The translations under genes were made by a program, and so were the position numbers. From contig NZ_RJPK01000004.1 of the NCBI RefSeq assembly GCF_003943415.1, forward strand, positions 62,001-126,000: a DNA stretch of 64,000 bases, in the 5' to 3' direction. The notes beneath the pieces are model-generated. The model was not told the DNA's origin, searched no databases, and worked only from the letters and a program-made list of their open reading frames with translations. The stretch comes from Streptococcus oralis (lineage in GTDB: Bacteria; Bacillota; Bacilli; Lactobacillales; Streptococcaceae). The stretch's first letter is position 1, and each line of letters begins with the position of its first letter. This document shows positions 1-9,429 of this stretch, one piece after another.

Positions 1-477
1 GAGTTGAAGAATTTCATTACGTTTTTTCTCACCACCAGAGAAACCTTCGTTGAGGTAACGCTCTGCCATTTCTTCTTTCATGTTGAGCAATTCCATTTTC
101 TCGTCCAGTTTAGTGATGAACTCACGAACTGAAATCTTTTCATCATCTTCTTTACCAGCATTCATAGCTGCACGAAGAAATTCAGCATTGGTAATTCCTG
201 GGATTTCTGATGGGTATTGCATAGCCAGGAAAAGTCCCATACGAGCGCGCTCATCCACTTCCAACTCAAGGATGTTTACGCCATCAAACAAGACCTCACC
301 TTTGGTAACCTCATAGTTAGGGTTCCCCATAATAGCTGCAGAAAGAGTCGATTTACCAGTACCATTTGGTCCCATGATAGCTGCGATTTCTCCTGTTTTC
401 AGAGTCAGATTGACTCCTTTCAAAATTTCTTTTCCTTCAATCTCAACGTGAAGATCTTTGATCTCTAATACTGACAT
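1..477 (-). CDS. sufC: SufC, Fe-S cluster assembly ATPase (3' end missing)
   Basis: SufC is the ABC-type ATPase of the SUF iron-sulfur cluster assembly system and works in the cytoplasm with SufB and SufD. About 159 N-terminal residues are present. The protein starts MSVLEIKDLHVEIEG and shows the Walker A motif GPNGTGKST near residues 36-44. The window ends inside the region before the signature motif (GFSGGEKKR is visible), so Walker B is off the edge. The start is ATG at 475-477, preceded on the minus strand by AAAGGAACT. In other streptococci sufDSUB follow; here they would lie upstream of position 1. Identification is firm. Confidence 0.95.
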   Translation of the reverse strand, partial: MSVLEIKDLHVEIEGKEILKGVNLTLKTGEIAAIMGPNGTGKSTLSAAIMGNPNYEVTKGEVLFDGVNILELEVDERARMGLFLAMQYPSEIPGITNAEFLRAAMNAGKEDDEKISVREFITKLDEKMELLNMKEEMAERYLNEGFSGGEKKRNEILQL

Positions 478-583
478 GATAGTTCCTTTCTTTTTCAAAC
501 ATTTTGCTCAATACTTTAGGAAATTGCTTACAATCCCTAAAAAATAGGACAAAAGGTCAATAAATATACTCTACTAGTATAAC

Positions 584-605
584 AAAAAAAAGCCTAAAAG
601 GCTTT
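584..605 (-). terminator. Rho-independent terminator after the DUF3272 gene
   Basis: Read on the minus strand, a stem AAAGCC/GGCTTT with a 5-nt loop is followed by a run of T. It lies about 20 bases past the stop of the DUF3272 gene and before sufC, so it separates the dnaX transcript from sufC. Confidence 0.75.
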
Positions 606-627
606 GATTTTGTCTAGAAGCTGGGGG

Positions 628-822
628 CTAATCCTTGCGGTTTAAGTGTTGATCAATAGCGTCTACGATTTTTCCCATCACGTAACTTAACCTAAAATTT
701 CGAAAGAGTAGAATGGCCCAAAAAGCTGCCATAACATAGCGACCAGTCATCAAAGATTCATTGAAAAAATAAGTCTCAGCAGTCGTGAATAATGCTATTA
801 TGATAAATTGTTGTCTATTCAT
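628..822 (-). CDS. DUF3272-like small membrane protein
   Basis: This 64-residue protein has two hydrophobic stretches (about residues 4-18 and 28-42) and a charged C-terminus ending HLNRKD. It resembles the streptococcal family DUF3272, which has no known function. It is probably a small membrane protein. It follows dnaX by 27 bases on the same strand and is likely co-transcribed with it; the terminator downstream closes the unit. The family call is from memory of the sequence pattern. Confidence 0.75.
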   Translation of the reverse strand: MNRQQFIIIALFTTAETYFFNESLMTGRYVMAAFWAILLFRNFRLSYVMGKIVDAIDQHLNRKD

Positions 823-849
823 AGGATTATTGTACCATGAAATCCACTT

Positions 850-2508
850 TTAGTCTTCTTCGACCATGACTTTATCAGCCAGAAATTCGAATCCTTCTGG
901 AATCAGGCTCTCTTCTTCAACCTCTTGCTCGGCTTGAGAAGACTTGTTTTTAGCTGAAAATGCTGCTCGAACCTCTTTCCATTCCTCTAGGGAAATAGCC
1001 AGAATTTCAGGTGAAAATCCCGCAGCTTGGCTAAGAATATTGCCAAACATGGTATTGAGGTTGTCCCTTTTCATGGTTTGCCCAGCATTGAAATTAGACT
1101 CAAAGGCTAAAATAGCATGGTGTTTATTGGCCGCAACTGGTTGAGAACCTACGAGAAGAGCTTTATCAGGTCCAGCTAAGCTTTCGATCACTTCTCCCCA
1201 TGCATTCTGGAGGCGAACCAAGTTTTGCCGTGCCAAATCAGGATTTTCGACGGCTTCTTGCAGAATAGCCTGAACTTTATTGCGATCCACTCGGTAGACT
1301 GTCTTGGAAGGGACTGGACGACTAGGAACAGGCGCAACTTGTTTAGGAGCTGTGCCCACATTAGCAAGTTCTTGTTTGAGCCGTGCAACTTCCTGTCTCA
1401 GTGCAGAAATTTCACTTTCAACAGCTCCTGAAAGAGCAGATTCAGGCTTGATTTCAGCTAAACGTATGGTCATCATCTCAGCATAAATCTTGGGTTGCAA
1501 GCTAGCCTTCATATCTGCCAAGCTTACTGTTGCTAGACGAATCATTTCAAAGAGACTTTCCTGGGAAAGAGCTAGATTGTCCATAAAAACTGAACTATGA
1601 TGAGTATTTTCGCCACCTGTCTGAACAACTAGTAGATCACGCAAATACTGCAAGAGATCCGTCACAAAACGAGTCATGCTCTTGCCATTTTCAAACAAAA
1701 GATTCAAAGAATCAAGCGCTTTTGGAACATCCTGCTGGGACAAGGCAGCTACATAATCATCAAGTGCTGATAAACTAATAGTACCTGTAATCTCCTCAGA
1801 GATGGCAGTCGTGAGCTCATTCCCTTGCGTCAAACTCAAGGCTTGATCCAAAATAGACAAGGCATCCCTCATCCCACCTTCAGCCCGTCTAGCTATAATT
1901 TCCACAGCCTCTGGTTCAGAACTGATATTTTCTTTTTCTAAAATATGATGAATATGTGCCGTGATATCTTGCGTTCTGATCGATTTAAACTCAAAACGTT
2001 GAACACGGGATAAAATGGTTGCTGGAATCTTGTGCAATTCGGTGGTCGCCAAGATAAAGACAACATTCTGAGTTGGTTCTTCCAAAGTCTTCAAAAGCGC
2101 ATTAAAGGCTCCTGTAGACAGCATATGAACCTCGTCTATGATATAGACCTTATAACGTGCCAAACTAGGAGCATAGGTGGATTTATCACGAATTTCTCGG
2201 ATTTCATCAACTCCGTTATTCGAAGCCGCATCCATTTCGATAACATCTTCTAAGCTACCTTCTGTCACAGCCTGACAGATATAACAGTGATTACACGGTT
2301 CTCCATCCACTTGATTTGGGCAGTTCATAGCCTTGGCAAAAATCTTGGCTACACTGGTCTTCCCAGTTCCACGAGGACCTGAGAAAAGATAGGCATGACT
2401 AATCTTTTCCTGCTCGACCGCTTGTTTTAGGGTTTTAGCCACAACTTCTTGACCTACTAGTTGTGAAAAAGTCTGGCTTCTATATTTTCGATAAAGTGCT
2501 TGATACAT
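850..2508 (-). CDS. dnaX: DNA polymerase III subunits gamma/tau
   Basis: DnaX is the ATPase of the clamp loader and, through its tau part, ties the replicative polymerase to the helicase. The 552-residue protein starts [10 protein letters not shown]. It has Walker A GPRGTGKTS (44-52), four zinc-binding cysteines (C63, C72, C75, C78) and a DEVH Walker B (125-128). A sliding-clamp-loader lid region follows, then a variable C-terminal tail with acidic EVEEES. Its ATG overlaps the stop of the GAF gene upstream by one base (TAATG), so the two are translationally coupled. I saw no clear slippery A-run that would mark a programmed frameshift to make gamma. Confidence 0.97.
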   Translation of the reverse strand: MYQALYRKYRSQTFSQLVGQEVVAKTLKQAVEQEKISHAYLFSGPRGTGKTSVAKIFAKAMNCPNQVDGEPCNHCYICQAVTEGSLEDVIEMDAASNNGVDEIREIRDKSTYAPSLARYKVYIIDEVHMLSTGAFNALLKTLEEPTQNVVFILATTELHKIPATILSRVQRFEFKSIRTQDITAHIHHILEKENISSEPEAVEIIARRAEGGMRDALSILDQALSLTQGNELTTAISEEITGTISLSALDDYVAALSQQDVPKALDSLNLLFENGKSMTRFVTDLLQYLRDLLVVQTGGENTHHSSVFMDNLALSQESLFEMIRLATVSLADMKASLQPKIYAEMMTIRLAEIKPESALSGAVESEISALRQEVARLKQELANVGTAPKQVAPVPSRPVPSKTVYRVDRNKVQAILQEAVENPDLARQNLVRLQNAWGEVIESLAGPDKALLVGSQPVAANKHHAILAFESNFNAGQTMKRDNLNTMFGNILSQAAGFSPEILAISLEEWKEVRAAFSAKNKSSQAEQEVEEESLIPEGFEFLADKVMVEED

Positions 2509-3005
2509 TAGGCTTTCTCCTCAAACATCGTAAAGTCCCATTCTGTCTTCTCAAGCAAAATAGCGACAAGTTGTTCCAAGTAATCACGGTCAACAGCATT
2601 GTAATCATCAATAAGTGAAGAATCCAGGTCTAAGACACCCAGCAATCGACCATTCTTAAGCATGGGAACTACGATTTCACTCTTGGCCATACTATCACAA
2701 GAAATGTAGTTTGGATAGGTGCTCACATCCCCAACTAAAACAGTCTCTTGAAACTCAGCAGCTTCTCCACACACGCCTTTCCCAAGTGGGATGCGAATGC
2801 AAGAAACGCCACCCTGAAAAGGCCCTAAAACCAACTCGCTTCCATCAAACAGATAAAAACCTGCAAATACAGTATTCGGAAAGCGAGATTTTAGGAGGGC
2901 ACTAGCATTCGAAAGATTGGCAAGAACGTTGCTCTCACCCTCTAGTAAATAAGAGAGTTCCTCGTTTAACAATTGATATTGTGATTGTTTTTCTGAATCT
3001 AACAT
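2508..3005 (-). CDS. GAF-domain free methionine-(R)-sulfoxide reductase
   Basis: A single GAF domain fills this 165-residue protein. The three cysteines that mark free Met-(R)-sulfoxide reductases (fRMsr, MsrC in E. coli) are all present at C69, C79 (in GKGVCGEAA) and C103 (in YISCDS), followed by the conserved SEIVVPM. The family reduces free methionine-R-sulfoxide with thioredoxin in the cytoplasm. It sits directly upstream of dnaX with overlapping stop and start, an arrangement that says little about function. Many annotations call it only a GAF domain protein; the cysteine set supports the enzyme call. Confidence 0.85.
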   Translation of the reverse strand: MLDSEKQSQYQLLNEELSYLLEGESNVLANLSNASALLKSRFPNTVFAGFYLFDGSELVLGPFQGGVSCIRIPLGKGVCGEAAEFQETVLVGDVSTYPNYISCDSMAKSEIVVPMLKNGRLLGVLDLDSSLIDDYNAVDRDYLEQLVAILLEKTEWDFTMFEEKA

Positions 3006-3041
3006 AGAACTATTATATCAAAAATGAGAAAGAGACAAAAG

Positions 3042-3072
3042 AAAAATCCCTTGTTTTAAACAAAGGATTTTG
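3042..3072 (-). terminator. Rho-independent terminator after rpsA
   Basis: On the minus strand AAAATCC pairs with GGATTTT across an AT-rich inner stem, followed by T residues. It lies about 16 bases beyond the rpsA stop codon and before the GAF gene. Confidence 0.75.
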
Positions 3073-3087
3073 AGATTGTCAATTTGA

Positions 3088-4290
3088 TTAAAGTTCGATA
3101 TCACCGAACAAGTCAGCCATTGAGAATCCTGTTTGTGTTTCTGGAAGTTCGAAATCACGTTTTTCTTGACGTTTTGGACGACGTGGACGAGCAGCACGTT
3201 TTTCTTCTTTTTGTCCTTCTTCTTGAGCTGGACGTTCTTCAAGAGCTTTGATAGAAAGTGATACGCGTTCTGCGTCAGCGTTAACATCAAGGACTTTAAC
3301 AGTAACTTCTTGACCAACAGTAAGAGCTTCTTTTGGATTTTCGATACGTTTGTGTGAAATTTGTGATACGTGAACAAGTCCATCGATACCTGGCAATACT
3401 TCAACAAATGCACCAAAGTCAGTCAAACGTTTAACTGTTCCTTCTACTACATCACCTTTAGCCAATTTTTGCTCAACACCATCCCATGGTCCAGGTGTTG
3501 TTGCTTTAAGTGAAAGTGATACGCGTCCTTCTTCTTCGTTAAGATCAAGGATCTTCACTTCAATTTCTTCACCAACAGTTACAACTGATTTAGGTGAAAC
3601 GTTACGTTCGTGTGACAATTCAGTCAAGTGAACCAATCCGTCAACACCACCAAGGTCGATGAAAGCACCAAAGCTAGTGATACGAGCAACTTTACCAGTT
3701 ACGACATCACCAACAGCCAATTTACCGAATACTTCAGCACGAGCTGCTGCAGTAGCTGCTTCAACAACTTCACGACGTGAAAGGATGAAGCGGTTTTCTT
3801 TTGGATCAACCTCTTTGATTTTAGCATCAAATTCTTGACCTACAAAACGCTCAGTGTTACGTACGAAACGAGTATCCAACATTGAAGCTGGGATGAATCC
3901 ACGAACACCTTCAAATTCTACTGAAAGTCCACCTTTAACGGCACGAGTTCCTTTAACAGTAACAACTTCTTCTTCGCGTCCTACAAGTTTATCCCATGCT
4001 TTGCGAGCTTCAAGGCGTTTTTTAGATACAAGGTATGTAACTGTATCAGTATCTTTACCAACTACTTGACGAAGTACAAGAACATCCAATACTTCTCCTA
4101 CTTTCACAAAGTCATTGATATCTGCATCGCGATCGTTTGTCAATTCGCGAAGAGTCAAGACACCTTCAACACCAGTTCCAGAGATTGCAACGTTAGCTTG
4201 AGTCGCATCAACTGTCAATACTTCAGCACTAACAACATCACCAGGCTCAACTTGGCTAACGCTATTTAGCAAATCTTCAAATTCGTTCAT
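3088..4290 (-). CDS. rpsA: 30S ribosomal protein S1
   Basis: S1 binds mRNA and helps load it on the ribosome. The 400-residue protein has four S1 (OB-fold) repeats, the usual number in Firmicutes, at about residues 15-90, 108-175, 190-260 and 275-345. The third and fourth show the repeated pattern DFGAFV/SFGAFI followed by GLVH. A basic tail (KEEKRAARPRRPKRQ) precedes an acidic end. The start ATG at 4288-4290 follows GGAGG at 12 bases. It is transcribed alone, ending at the terminator downstream. Confidence 0.96.
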   Translation of the reverse strand: MNEFEDLLNSVSQVEPGDVVSAEVLTVDATQANVAISGTGVEGVLTLRELTNDRDADINDFVKVGEVLDVLVLRQVVGKDTDTVTYLVSKKRLEARKAWDKLVGREEEVVTVKGTRAVKGGLSVEFEGVRGFIPASMLDTRFVRNTERFVGQEFDAKIKEVDPKENRFILSRREVVEAATAAARAEVFGKLAVGDVVTGKVARITSFGAFIDLGGVDGLVHLTELSHERNVSPKSVVTVGEEIEVKILDLNEEEGRVSLSLKATTPGPWDGVEQKLAKGDVVEGTVKRLTDFGAFVEVLPGIDGLVHVSQISHKRIENPKEALTVGQEVTVKVLDVNADAERVSLSIKALEERPAQEEGQKEEKRAARPRRPKRQEKRDFELPETQTGFSMADLFGDIEL

Positions 4291-4453
4291 CTAAAAAATC
4301 CTCCAACAATCAAGTATTTTTCAAAACTTGACATACTTATAATTTTTTTCCTAAGCACCCGCAAGAACATGTTCGTATTGTTCACGTCTTTCAATATAAA
4401 AATAAAATACCCTAAGATATTTTTCTTTTTATCTTGAATTTATTACCTAAGAA

Positions 4454-4525
4454 CTGGGGTAGCTGGATTCGAACCAACGCATGAGGGAGTCAAAGTCCCT
4501 TGCCTTACCGCTTGGCTATACCCCA
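4454..4525 (-). tRNA. tRNA-Gln (TTG)
   Basis: The reverse strand folds as a 72-nt tRNA. Acceptor stem TGGGGTA pairs with TACCCCA, the anticodon loop is CTTTGAC with anticodon TTG, and the T loop is GGTTCGAATCC. It reads CAA/CAG. The CCA end is not encoded. It is separated by 9 bases from the neighbouring tRNA-Tyr and is probably transcribed with it. Confidence 0.95.
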
Positions 4526-4534
4526 ATGATGAGA

Positions 4535-4615
4535 TGGAGAGAGAGGGATTCGAACCCCCGAACCCGAAGGAGCGGATTTACAGTCCGCCGCGTTTAGCCT
4601 CTTCGCTATCTCTCC
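4535..4615 (-). tRNA. tRNA-Tyr (GTA)
   Basis: The reverse strand folds as an 81-nt tRNA with the long variable arm expected for bacterial tRNA-Tyr. Acceptor GGAGAGA pairs with TCTCTCC, the anticodon loop CTGTAAA carries GTA, and the T arm includes GGTTCGAATCC. It lies upstream of tRNA-Gln in the direction of transcription. Confidence 0.95.
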
Positions 4616-4664
4616 AATGCTTAACGAAAACTATTATATCATGAAATTTTCAAAAAAACAAGCA

Positions 4665-4895
4665 TTATTTTGTTAAATTATAGTTTTCAATCAAAATTTC
4701 CACAGCTTTCTCAAGTTTTTTATAAAAACTATCGACATTTCCATTCTTTATGATGGCAAATTGACTATCTAATTCGGCAATTTCGCCAATGACCTTTTTT
4801 CCAATTGTCAAAACGTAACCTTCATAACTGTCTTTTCCAACAGTCACTTTTGCATCTGTTAATTGGATTTCAATTTTCTTATCTTTTTTACTCAT
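4665..4895 (-). CDS. DUF2969 family protein
   Basis: This 76-residue protein starts MSKKDKKIEIQL and resembles the streptococcal/lactococcal family DUF2969, of unknown function. It is soluble, with alternating strands then a helical C-terminus. I chose the ATG at 4893-4895 because AGAGGT lies just upstream; a longer reading frame runs into ilvE but has no ribosome site. It lies between ilvE and the tRNA pair. The ilvE terminator is upstream, so it may have its own promoter. Confidence 0.8.
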   Translation of the reverse strand: MSKKDKKIEIQLTDAKVTVGKDSYEGYVLTIGKKVIGEIAELDSQFAIIKNGNVDSFYKKLEKAVEILIENYNLTK

Positions 4896-4948
4896 ACTGT
4901 ACCTCTTTTCACTTTTTCTATTGTACAAGAAAATGCTCAAACTAGCAA

Positions 4949-4990
4949 GAAAAAACTCCATTTCAGCGATTACAACTGCTACGGAGTTCT
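4949..4990 (-). terminator. Probable terminator after ilvE
   Basis: On the minus strand AACTCC pairs with GGAGTT around a loop of some 23 bases that has a small inner AGC/GCT stem, followed by TTTTTTC. It begins about 18 bases past the ilvE stop. Confidence 0.6.
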
Positions 4991-5007
4991 TCTTTACTTC
5001 ATGTCTT

Positions 5008-6030
5008 TTAGTCCACTTTGACAATCCATCCCTCTGGGGCTTCAACATCACCGAATTGGATACCGGTCAATTCATCATAGAGTTTACGTGTAACAGGACC
5101 TACTTCTGTTTCACTATAGAAAACATGGAAATCATCGCCGTGTTGAATGCCTCCAATTGGTGAAATAACCGCTGCTGTACCGCAAGCACCTGCCTCTACA
5201 AAACGATCCAAATTATCGATTGGGACATCGCCTTCAATCGGAGTCAAGCCCAAGCGGTGTTCTGCCAAGTAAAGCAAAGAGTACTTGGTAATAGATGGCA
5301 AGATAGATGGACTCAATGGCGTAACAAATTCATTGTCTGCCGTGATTCCAAAGAAGTTGGCTGATCCGACTTCTTCAATCTTTGTATGTGTAGATGGGTC
5401 TAAGTAGATAACATCTGAAAATTGACGTGACTTGGCCATTTTACCTGGGAGGAGGCTAGCAGCATAGTTCCCACCTACCTTGGCCGCACCTGTACCATTT
5501 GGAGCTGCCCGGTCGTATTCATCCTGAATCAGGAAATTAGTTGGAACTAAACCGCCTTTAAAGTAATTTCCAACTGGCATAGCAAAGATGGTGAAAATAT
5601 ACTCTTCTGCTGGTTTAACCCCAATAATATCTCCAACACCAATCAAAAGTGGACGAAGATAAAGGGTTCCACCTGTTCCATATGGTGGGACGTATTCTTC
5701 ATTTGCACGCACAACTGCTTTACAAGCTTCTACAAACATTTCTGTTGGAACTTGTGGCATCAAAAGACGGTCGCAGGTACGTTGCAGACGCTTGGCATTT
5801 TCATCAGGGCGGAACAGTTGAATACTGCCATCTTTGGTACGGTAGGCTTTTAATCCTTCAAATGCTTGCTGTCCATAGTGGAGACTTGGAGAAGACTCTG
5901 AAATATGCAAGGTTGCATCCTCTGTCAATTCTCCTTGATCCCATTGACCATTTTTATAATGAGCGATGTAACGATAAGGTAATTTCATATAAGAAAATCC
6001 AAGGTTTTCCCAATCAATTGCAACTGTCAT
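5008..6030 (-). CDS. ilvE: Branched-chain amino acid aminotransferase
   Basis: IlvE transfers the amino group between glutamate and the 2-oxo acids of leucine, isoleucine and valine, using PLP. The 340-residue protein has the PLP lysine K184 in GAAKVGGNYAAS and the class IV motif EEVGSANFFG. The start ATG at 6028-6030 has AAAGGAG six bases upstream; an in-frame start 8 codons earlier lacks such a site. It is monocistronic between parC and DUF2969, as in pneumococcus. Confidence 0.96.
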   Translation of the reverse strand: MTVAIDWENLGFSYMKLPYRYIAHYKNGQWDQGELTEDATLHISESSPSLHYGQQAFEGLKAYRTKDGSIQLFRPDENAKRLQRTCDRLLMPQVPTEMFVEACKAVVRANEEYVPPYGTGGTLYLRPLLIGVGDIIGVKPAEEYIFTIFAMPVGNYFKGGLVPTNFLIQDEYDRAAPNGTGAAKVGGNYAASLLPGKMAKSRQFSDVIYLDPSTHTKIEEVGSANFFGITADNEFVTPLSPSILPSITKYSLLYLAEHRLGLTPIEGDVPIDNLDRFVEAGACGTAAVISPIGGIQHGDDFHVFYSETEVGPVTRKLYDELTGIQFGDVEAPEGWIVKVD

Positions 6031-6132
6031 GTGTTTCTCCTTTATACTATTCAAACTATGTGTTCTATTCTACACTTTTCTAGTAAAATTTCAAGTATTA
6101 TTTGTAATTTTCTGAAAATTTTTTCAACACAA

Positions 6133-6160
6133 AAGAAATCAGCCCTCTGGACTGATTCTT
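6133..6160 (-). terminator. Rho-independent terminator after parC
   Basis: The minus strand has AATCAG-TCC paired with GG-CTGATT around a short AGAG loop, followed by TTCTTTT. It begins directly after the parC stop codon. Confidence 0.8.
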
Positions 6161-6161
6161 T

Positions 6162-8642
6162 TTACGAATTTGTTTTGTCCTCTTTAAAGACTTCTTTGAG
6201 GTAAGCATCGAAAACTTCCTCATCTGAAATGGTATCTGAGATAAAGCTTCCATTGCTAGTACGTTCTGACAAGTTGAGGTCTTGCAATCGACTCTCATAG
6301 ATTGTTCCCTTGTTAGATTTGACAAGTAACGTTTGGTCGTTTTCTTCTACTTCTGTACTAAAAAGATCACCAACGAAACCTTGCTCTGCAACTGCTCCTG
6401 CTAAAAAGACACGGTGCGGTTTGTTTTTCAACTCACGCAAGACTTGTAGGCCTCGTTTGGCACGGCTGGTTGCTGGAATTTCGTCGATAGAAACACGTTT
6501 TAAACTACCGCGTTGGGTCAAGAGGTAGAAGGATGAGGTGTTACAGATAAAGGCTGCCCGAAGCGCATCATCTGCTTTCAAGTTCATAGCCTTGACACCC
6601 GCAGCCTTGGCACCAACAACCGGAACCTCTTCGATATTGAAACGAAGAGCATAACCATTTTGACTAATCAAGAGAACATCATCCAGTTTGATTGGTGCTA
6701 CTGCTACAATCTGGTCTGTCTCGTCTTTGAGCTTAGCATACTTGACAGACTTAGACTTGTAGGTCCGCCATGGAGTGAATTCTTTGCGTTCTACACGTTT
6801 GATTTGACCAAGACGAGTTGCAGCAAAGTAGGTTGTCGCATCATCAAACTGATCCACGACTTCAGCATAAAGGATTTCTTCATTAGTCTCGAAGTTTGTA
6901 ATGGTCTGGCTCAGATGCTCCCCGATATCCTTCCAACGAATATCTGCCAATTCATGAATTGGTCGATAGATGACATTTCCAAGAGTAGTAAACATCAAGA
7001 GGTGCTGGGTTGTCTTGGCAGATTGAACAAAGATCAAACGATCATCATCACGCTTGCCAATTTCTTCTAGAGTGGATGCCGCAAAGGAACGAGGACTGGT
7101 ACGCTTGATGTAACCTGCCTTGGTCACGCTGACATAGGTATCTTCCTCGCCAATCAAACTAGCTGTGTCAATCTCGATTGCTTTCGCAGTATCTTCCAAA
7201 GTACTCAAACGTGGTGTCGCAAATTTCTTCTTGACCTCACGAAGTTCTTTCTTCATGAGATTGTACATAGTCCGTTCATCACCGATGATAGCCGCAAGCA
7301 TGGCAATCTTTTCACGCAATTCTGCTTCTTCTTCCTGCAAGACAACCACGTCTGTATTGGTCAAACGGTAAAGTTGTAAGGTCACGATGGCTTCAGCCTG
7401 CTCCTCAGTAAACTCATAGCTGACCTTGAGGTTTTCCTTAGCGTCAGCCTTGTTCTCAGAAGCACGGATAAGGGCAATGACTTCGTCCAAAATCGAAATC
7501 ACGCGAATTAAACCTTCAACGATATGGAGACGTTTCTCAGCCTTTTCCTTATCAAAGCGTGAACGCGCCAGAATCACTTCACGACGGTGGGCGATATAGC
7601 TAGACAGGATTGGGACAATTCCAACTTGACGAGGAGTGAAATTGTCAATCGCCACCATGTTAAAGTTGTAATTGATTTGTAGGTCGGTGTATTTGAAGAG
7701 ATAGTTGAGTACGAGCTCGGTATTTGCATCTTTCTTAAGTTCAATAGCGATACGAAGACCGTCACGGTCAGACTCATCACGAACCTCAGCAATCCCCGCT
7801 ACTTTGTTATTGACACGAACATCATCGATTTTCTTGACGAGATTAGCCTTATTGATTTCATAAGGAATCTCAGTGATAACGATTTGTTCCTTACCGCCTT
7901 TTAGCTTTTCAATCTCCGTCTTAGAACGAACAACCACTCGCCCTTTCCCAGTTTCATAGGCTTTCTTGATTTCATCACGGCCTTGGATGATAGCTCCTGT
8001 AGGAAAATCTGGTCCAGGCAAGAATTCCATCAGTTTATCAACCTTGGCAGTCGGATGGTCAATCATGTAAACCGTCGCATCAATAACCTCAGCCAAATTA
8101 TGGGGTGGTATATCTGTGGCATAACCAGCCGAAATCCCAGTCGAACCATTGACCAAGAGGTTTGGAAAGGCTGCTGGCAAAACAGTGGGTTCTTTCTCGG
8201 TATCGTCAAAGTTCCAAGCAAAAGGAACTGTCTTTTTCTCGATGTCCTGGAGAAGGTAGCCTGCAACCTCAGACAAACGTGCTTCGGTATAACGCATTGC
8301 CGCAGGCGGATCACCGTCCATAGAACCGTTATTACCGTGCATTTCGACTAGAATCTCACGATTCTTCCAGTCCTGAGACATACGGACCATGGCATCATAG
8401 ATAGAACTGTCCCCGTGTGGGTGGAAATTCCCCATGATGTTCCCGACAGACTTGGCAGACTTACGGTAGCTCTTGTCAAAAGTATTGCCATCTTTATTCA
8501 TCGAATAAAGAATGCGACGCTGAACCGGCTTCAATCCATCACGAATATCAGGCAAAGCCCGGTCTTGAATAATGTACTTGGAGTAGCGACCAAAACGCTC
8601 TCCCATGATGTCCTCTAGGGACATGTTTTGAATGTTGGACAT
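6162..8642 (-). CDS. parC: DNA topoisomerase IV subunit A
   Basis: ParC is the DNA-cleaving subunit of topoisomerase IV, which separates linked daughter chromosomes with ParE. The 826-residue protein has the catalytic tyrosine Y118 in AMRYTEARL. The quinolone-resistance region reads HPHGDSSIYDAM with S79, S80, D83 and K137 all in the sensitive-type state. Beta-pinwheel C-terminal repeats follow. It is slightly longer than the 823 residues I recall for pneumococcus, the difference being at the C-terminus. Unlike many genomes, parE is not adjacent: about 5.3 kb of accessory genes lie between. Confidence 0.97.
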   Translation of the reverse strand: MSNIQNMSLEDIMGERFGRYSKYIIQDRALPDIRDGLKPVQRRILYSMNKDGNTFDKSYRKSAKSVGNIMGNFHPHGDSSIYDAMVRMSQDWKNREILVEMHGNNGSMDGDPPAAMRYTEARLSEVAGYLLQDIEKKTVPFAWNFDDTEKEPTVLPAAFPNLLVNGSTGISAGYATDIPPHNLAEVIDATVYMIDHPTAKVDKLMEFLPGPDFPTGAIIQGRDEIKKAYETGKGRVVVRSKTEIEKLKGGKEQIVITEIPYEINKANLVKKIDDVRVNNKVAGIAEVRDESDRDGLRIAIELKKDANTELVLNYLFKYTDLQINYNFNMVAIDNFTPRQVGIVPILSSYIAHRREVILARSRFDKEKAEKRLHIVEGLIRVISILDEVIALIRASENKADAKENLKVSYEFTEEQAEAIVTLQLYRLTNTDVVVLQEEEAELREKIAMLAAIIGDERTMYNLMKKELREVKKKFATPRLSTLEDTAKAIEIDTASLIGEEDTYVSVTKAGYIKRTSPRSFAASTLEEIGKRDDDRLIFVQSAKTTQHLLMFTTLGNVIYRPIHELADIRWKDIGEHLSQTITNFETNEEILYAEVVDQFDDATTYFAATRLGQIKRVERKEFTPWRTYKSKSVKYAKLKDETDQIVAVAPIKLDDVLLISQNGYALRFNIEEVPVVGAKAAGVKAMNLKADDALRAAFICNTSSFYLLTQRGSLKRVSIDEIPATSRAKRGLQVLRELKNKPHRVFLAGAVAEQGFVGDLFSTEVEENDQTLLVKSNKGTIYESRLQDLNLSERTSNGSFISDTISDEEVFDAYLKEVFKEDKTNS

Positions 8643-8694
8643 AATAATTCTCTTTTTAGTGTTTTATTGTAAAGTAAATCTATATTTTATAAAT

Positions 8695-9429
8695 TTAACT
8701 GTTTCTTTGTAGGTAGTGAGAAAAGAAGAGCAATCCTACTAATCCTAGAATGAATAAAAGATTAATTTTAATAACAAATAAGCTAAGTAGGGTATTAATT
8801 AGGCCGTGAAAAATGGCGCAATAAAGGATCGACTTAGTCTTTTTGAAAACAGCCGCTAGAAGAATACTGAGATAAATTGCAAATAGACTGAATAATATAA
8901 AAGGCATCCTACTTTGGGAACTTCCAATCACAAACCATAAAGGTACATGCCATATTGCCCAAATACAACCTGTTATCAAACCGGAAATCCAAAAGGAGAA
9001 TCTAGTTTCCAAAGTTGGTTGCAAGATGCCTCGCCATCCCAATTCTTCTTCGCCACCATAAACACAGACTGCACTCAAAAAAACAACAAACAAATTTCCT
9101 AGTGGAAAAGCCGGATTAAGCTCCTTAGATGAGAAAGCAATGACACCTGTCTGCACGAAAATTAGTAAAAGAAATAACAAAATATATTTCCTTGAGTCCC
9201 CTAAGATAAAAGAGACTATGCTTTTAATGGATTTTTGAGGCAAACAAGAAATGGCTGCAATGGTTGGGCCGAAACCTCCTAGTAAATGGAGAAAAACTCC
9301 TAGTGGACTTGTTAGACTTAAGAGGCTCATTTGCGTCAGAAAAGCGAGCAATCCCCAACCAAATCCCCAAGAAATGAGAAAACTAATCAGTAAAAATTTT
9401 GTTGTCTTATTATTTTGTAAATGTTTCAT
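8695..9429 (-). CDS. CPBP-family intramembrane metalloprotease
   Basis: This 244-residue membrane protein has about seven to eight hydrophobic segments. It carries the CPBP (Abi) motifs: EExxxR as E128-E129...R133, then WAIWH with H161, then FHGLIN near the end. Relatives include CAAX-processing proteases and bacteriocin self-immunity proteins. Its substrate cannot be told here. The ATG at 9427-9429 lies inside the 3' end of the ANT(6)-like gene (20-base overlap), so the two are coupled. It ends 52 bases before parC. Confidence 0.85.
   Translation of the reverse strand: MKHLQNNKTTKFLLISFLISWGFGWGLLAFLTQMSLLSLTSPLGVFLHLLGGFGPTIAAISCLPQKSIKSIVSFILGDSRKYILLFLLLIFVQTGVIAFSSKELNPAFPLGNLFVVFLSAVCVYGGEEELGWRGILQPTLETRFSFWISGLITGCIWAIWHVPLWFVIGSSQSRMPFILFSLFAIYLSILLAAVFKKTKSILYCAIFHGLINTLLSLFVIKINLLFILGLVGLLFFSHYLQRNS

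Noticed and set aside
850-2508. Programmed frameshift in dnaX
   Set aside because: No A-rich slippery heptamer with a following hairpin was found at the place expected for gamma production.
4896-5051. N-terminal extension of the DUF2969 gene into ilvE
   Set aside because: It overlaps the ilvE coding end and its terminator; the ATG at 4893-4895 has a clear ribosome site and gives the usual family length.
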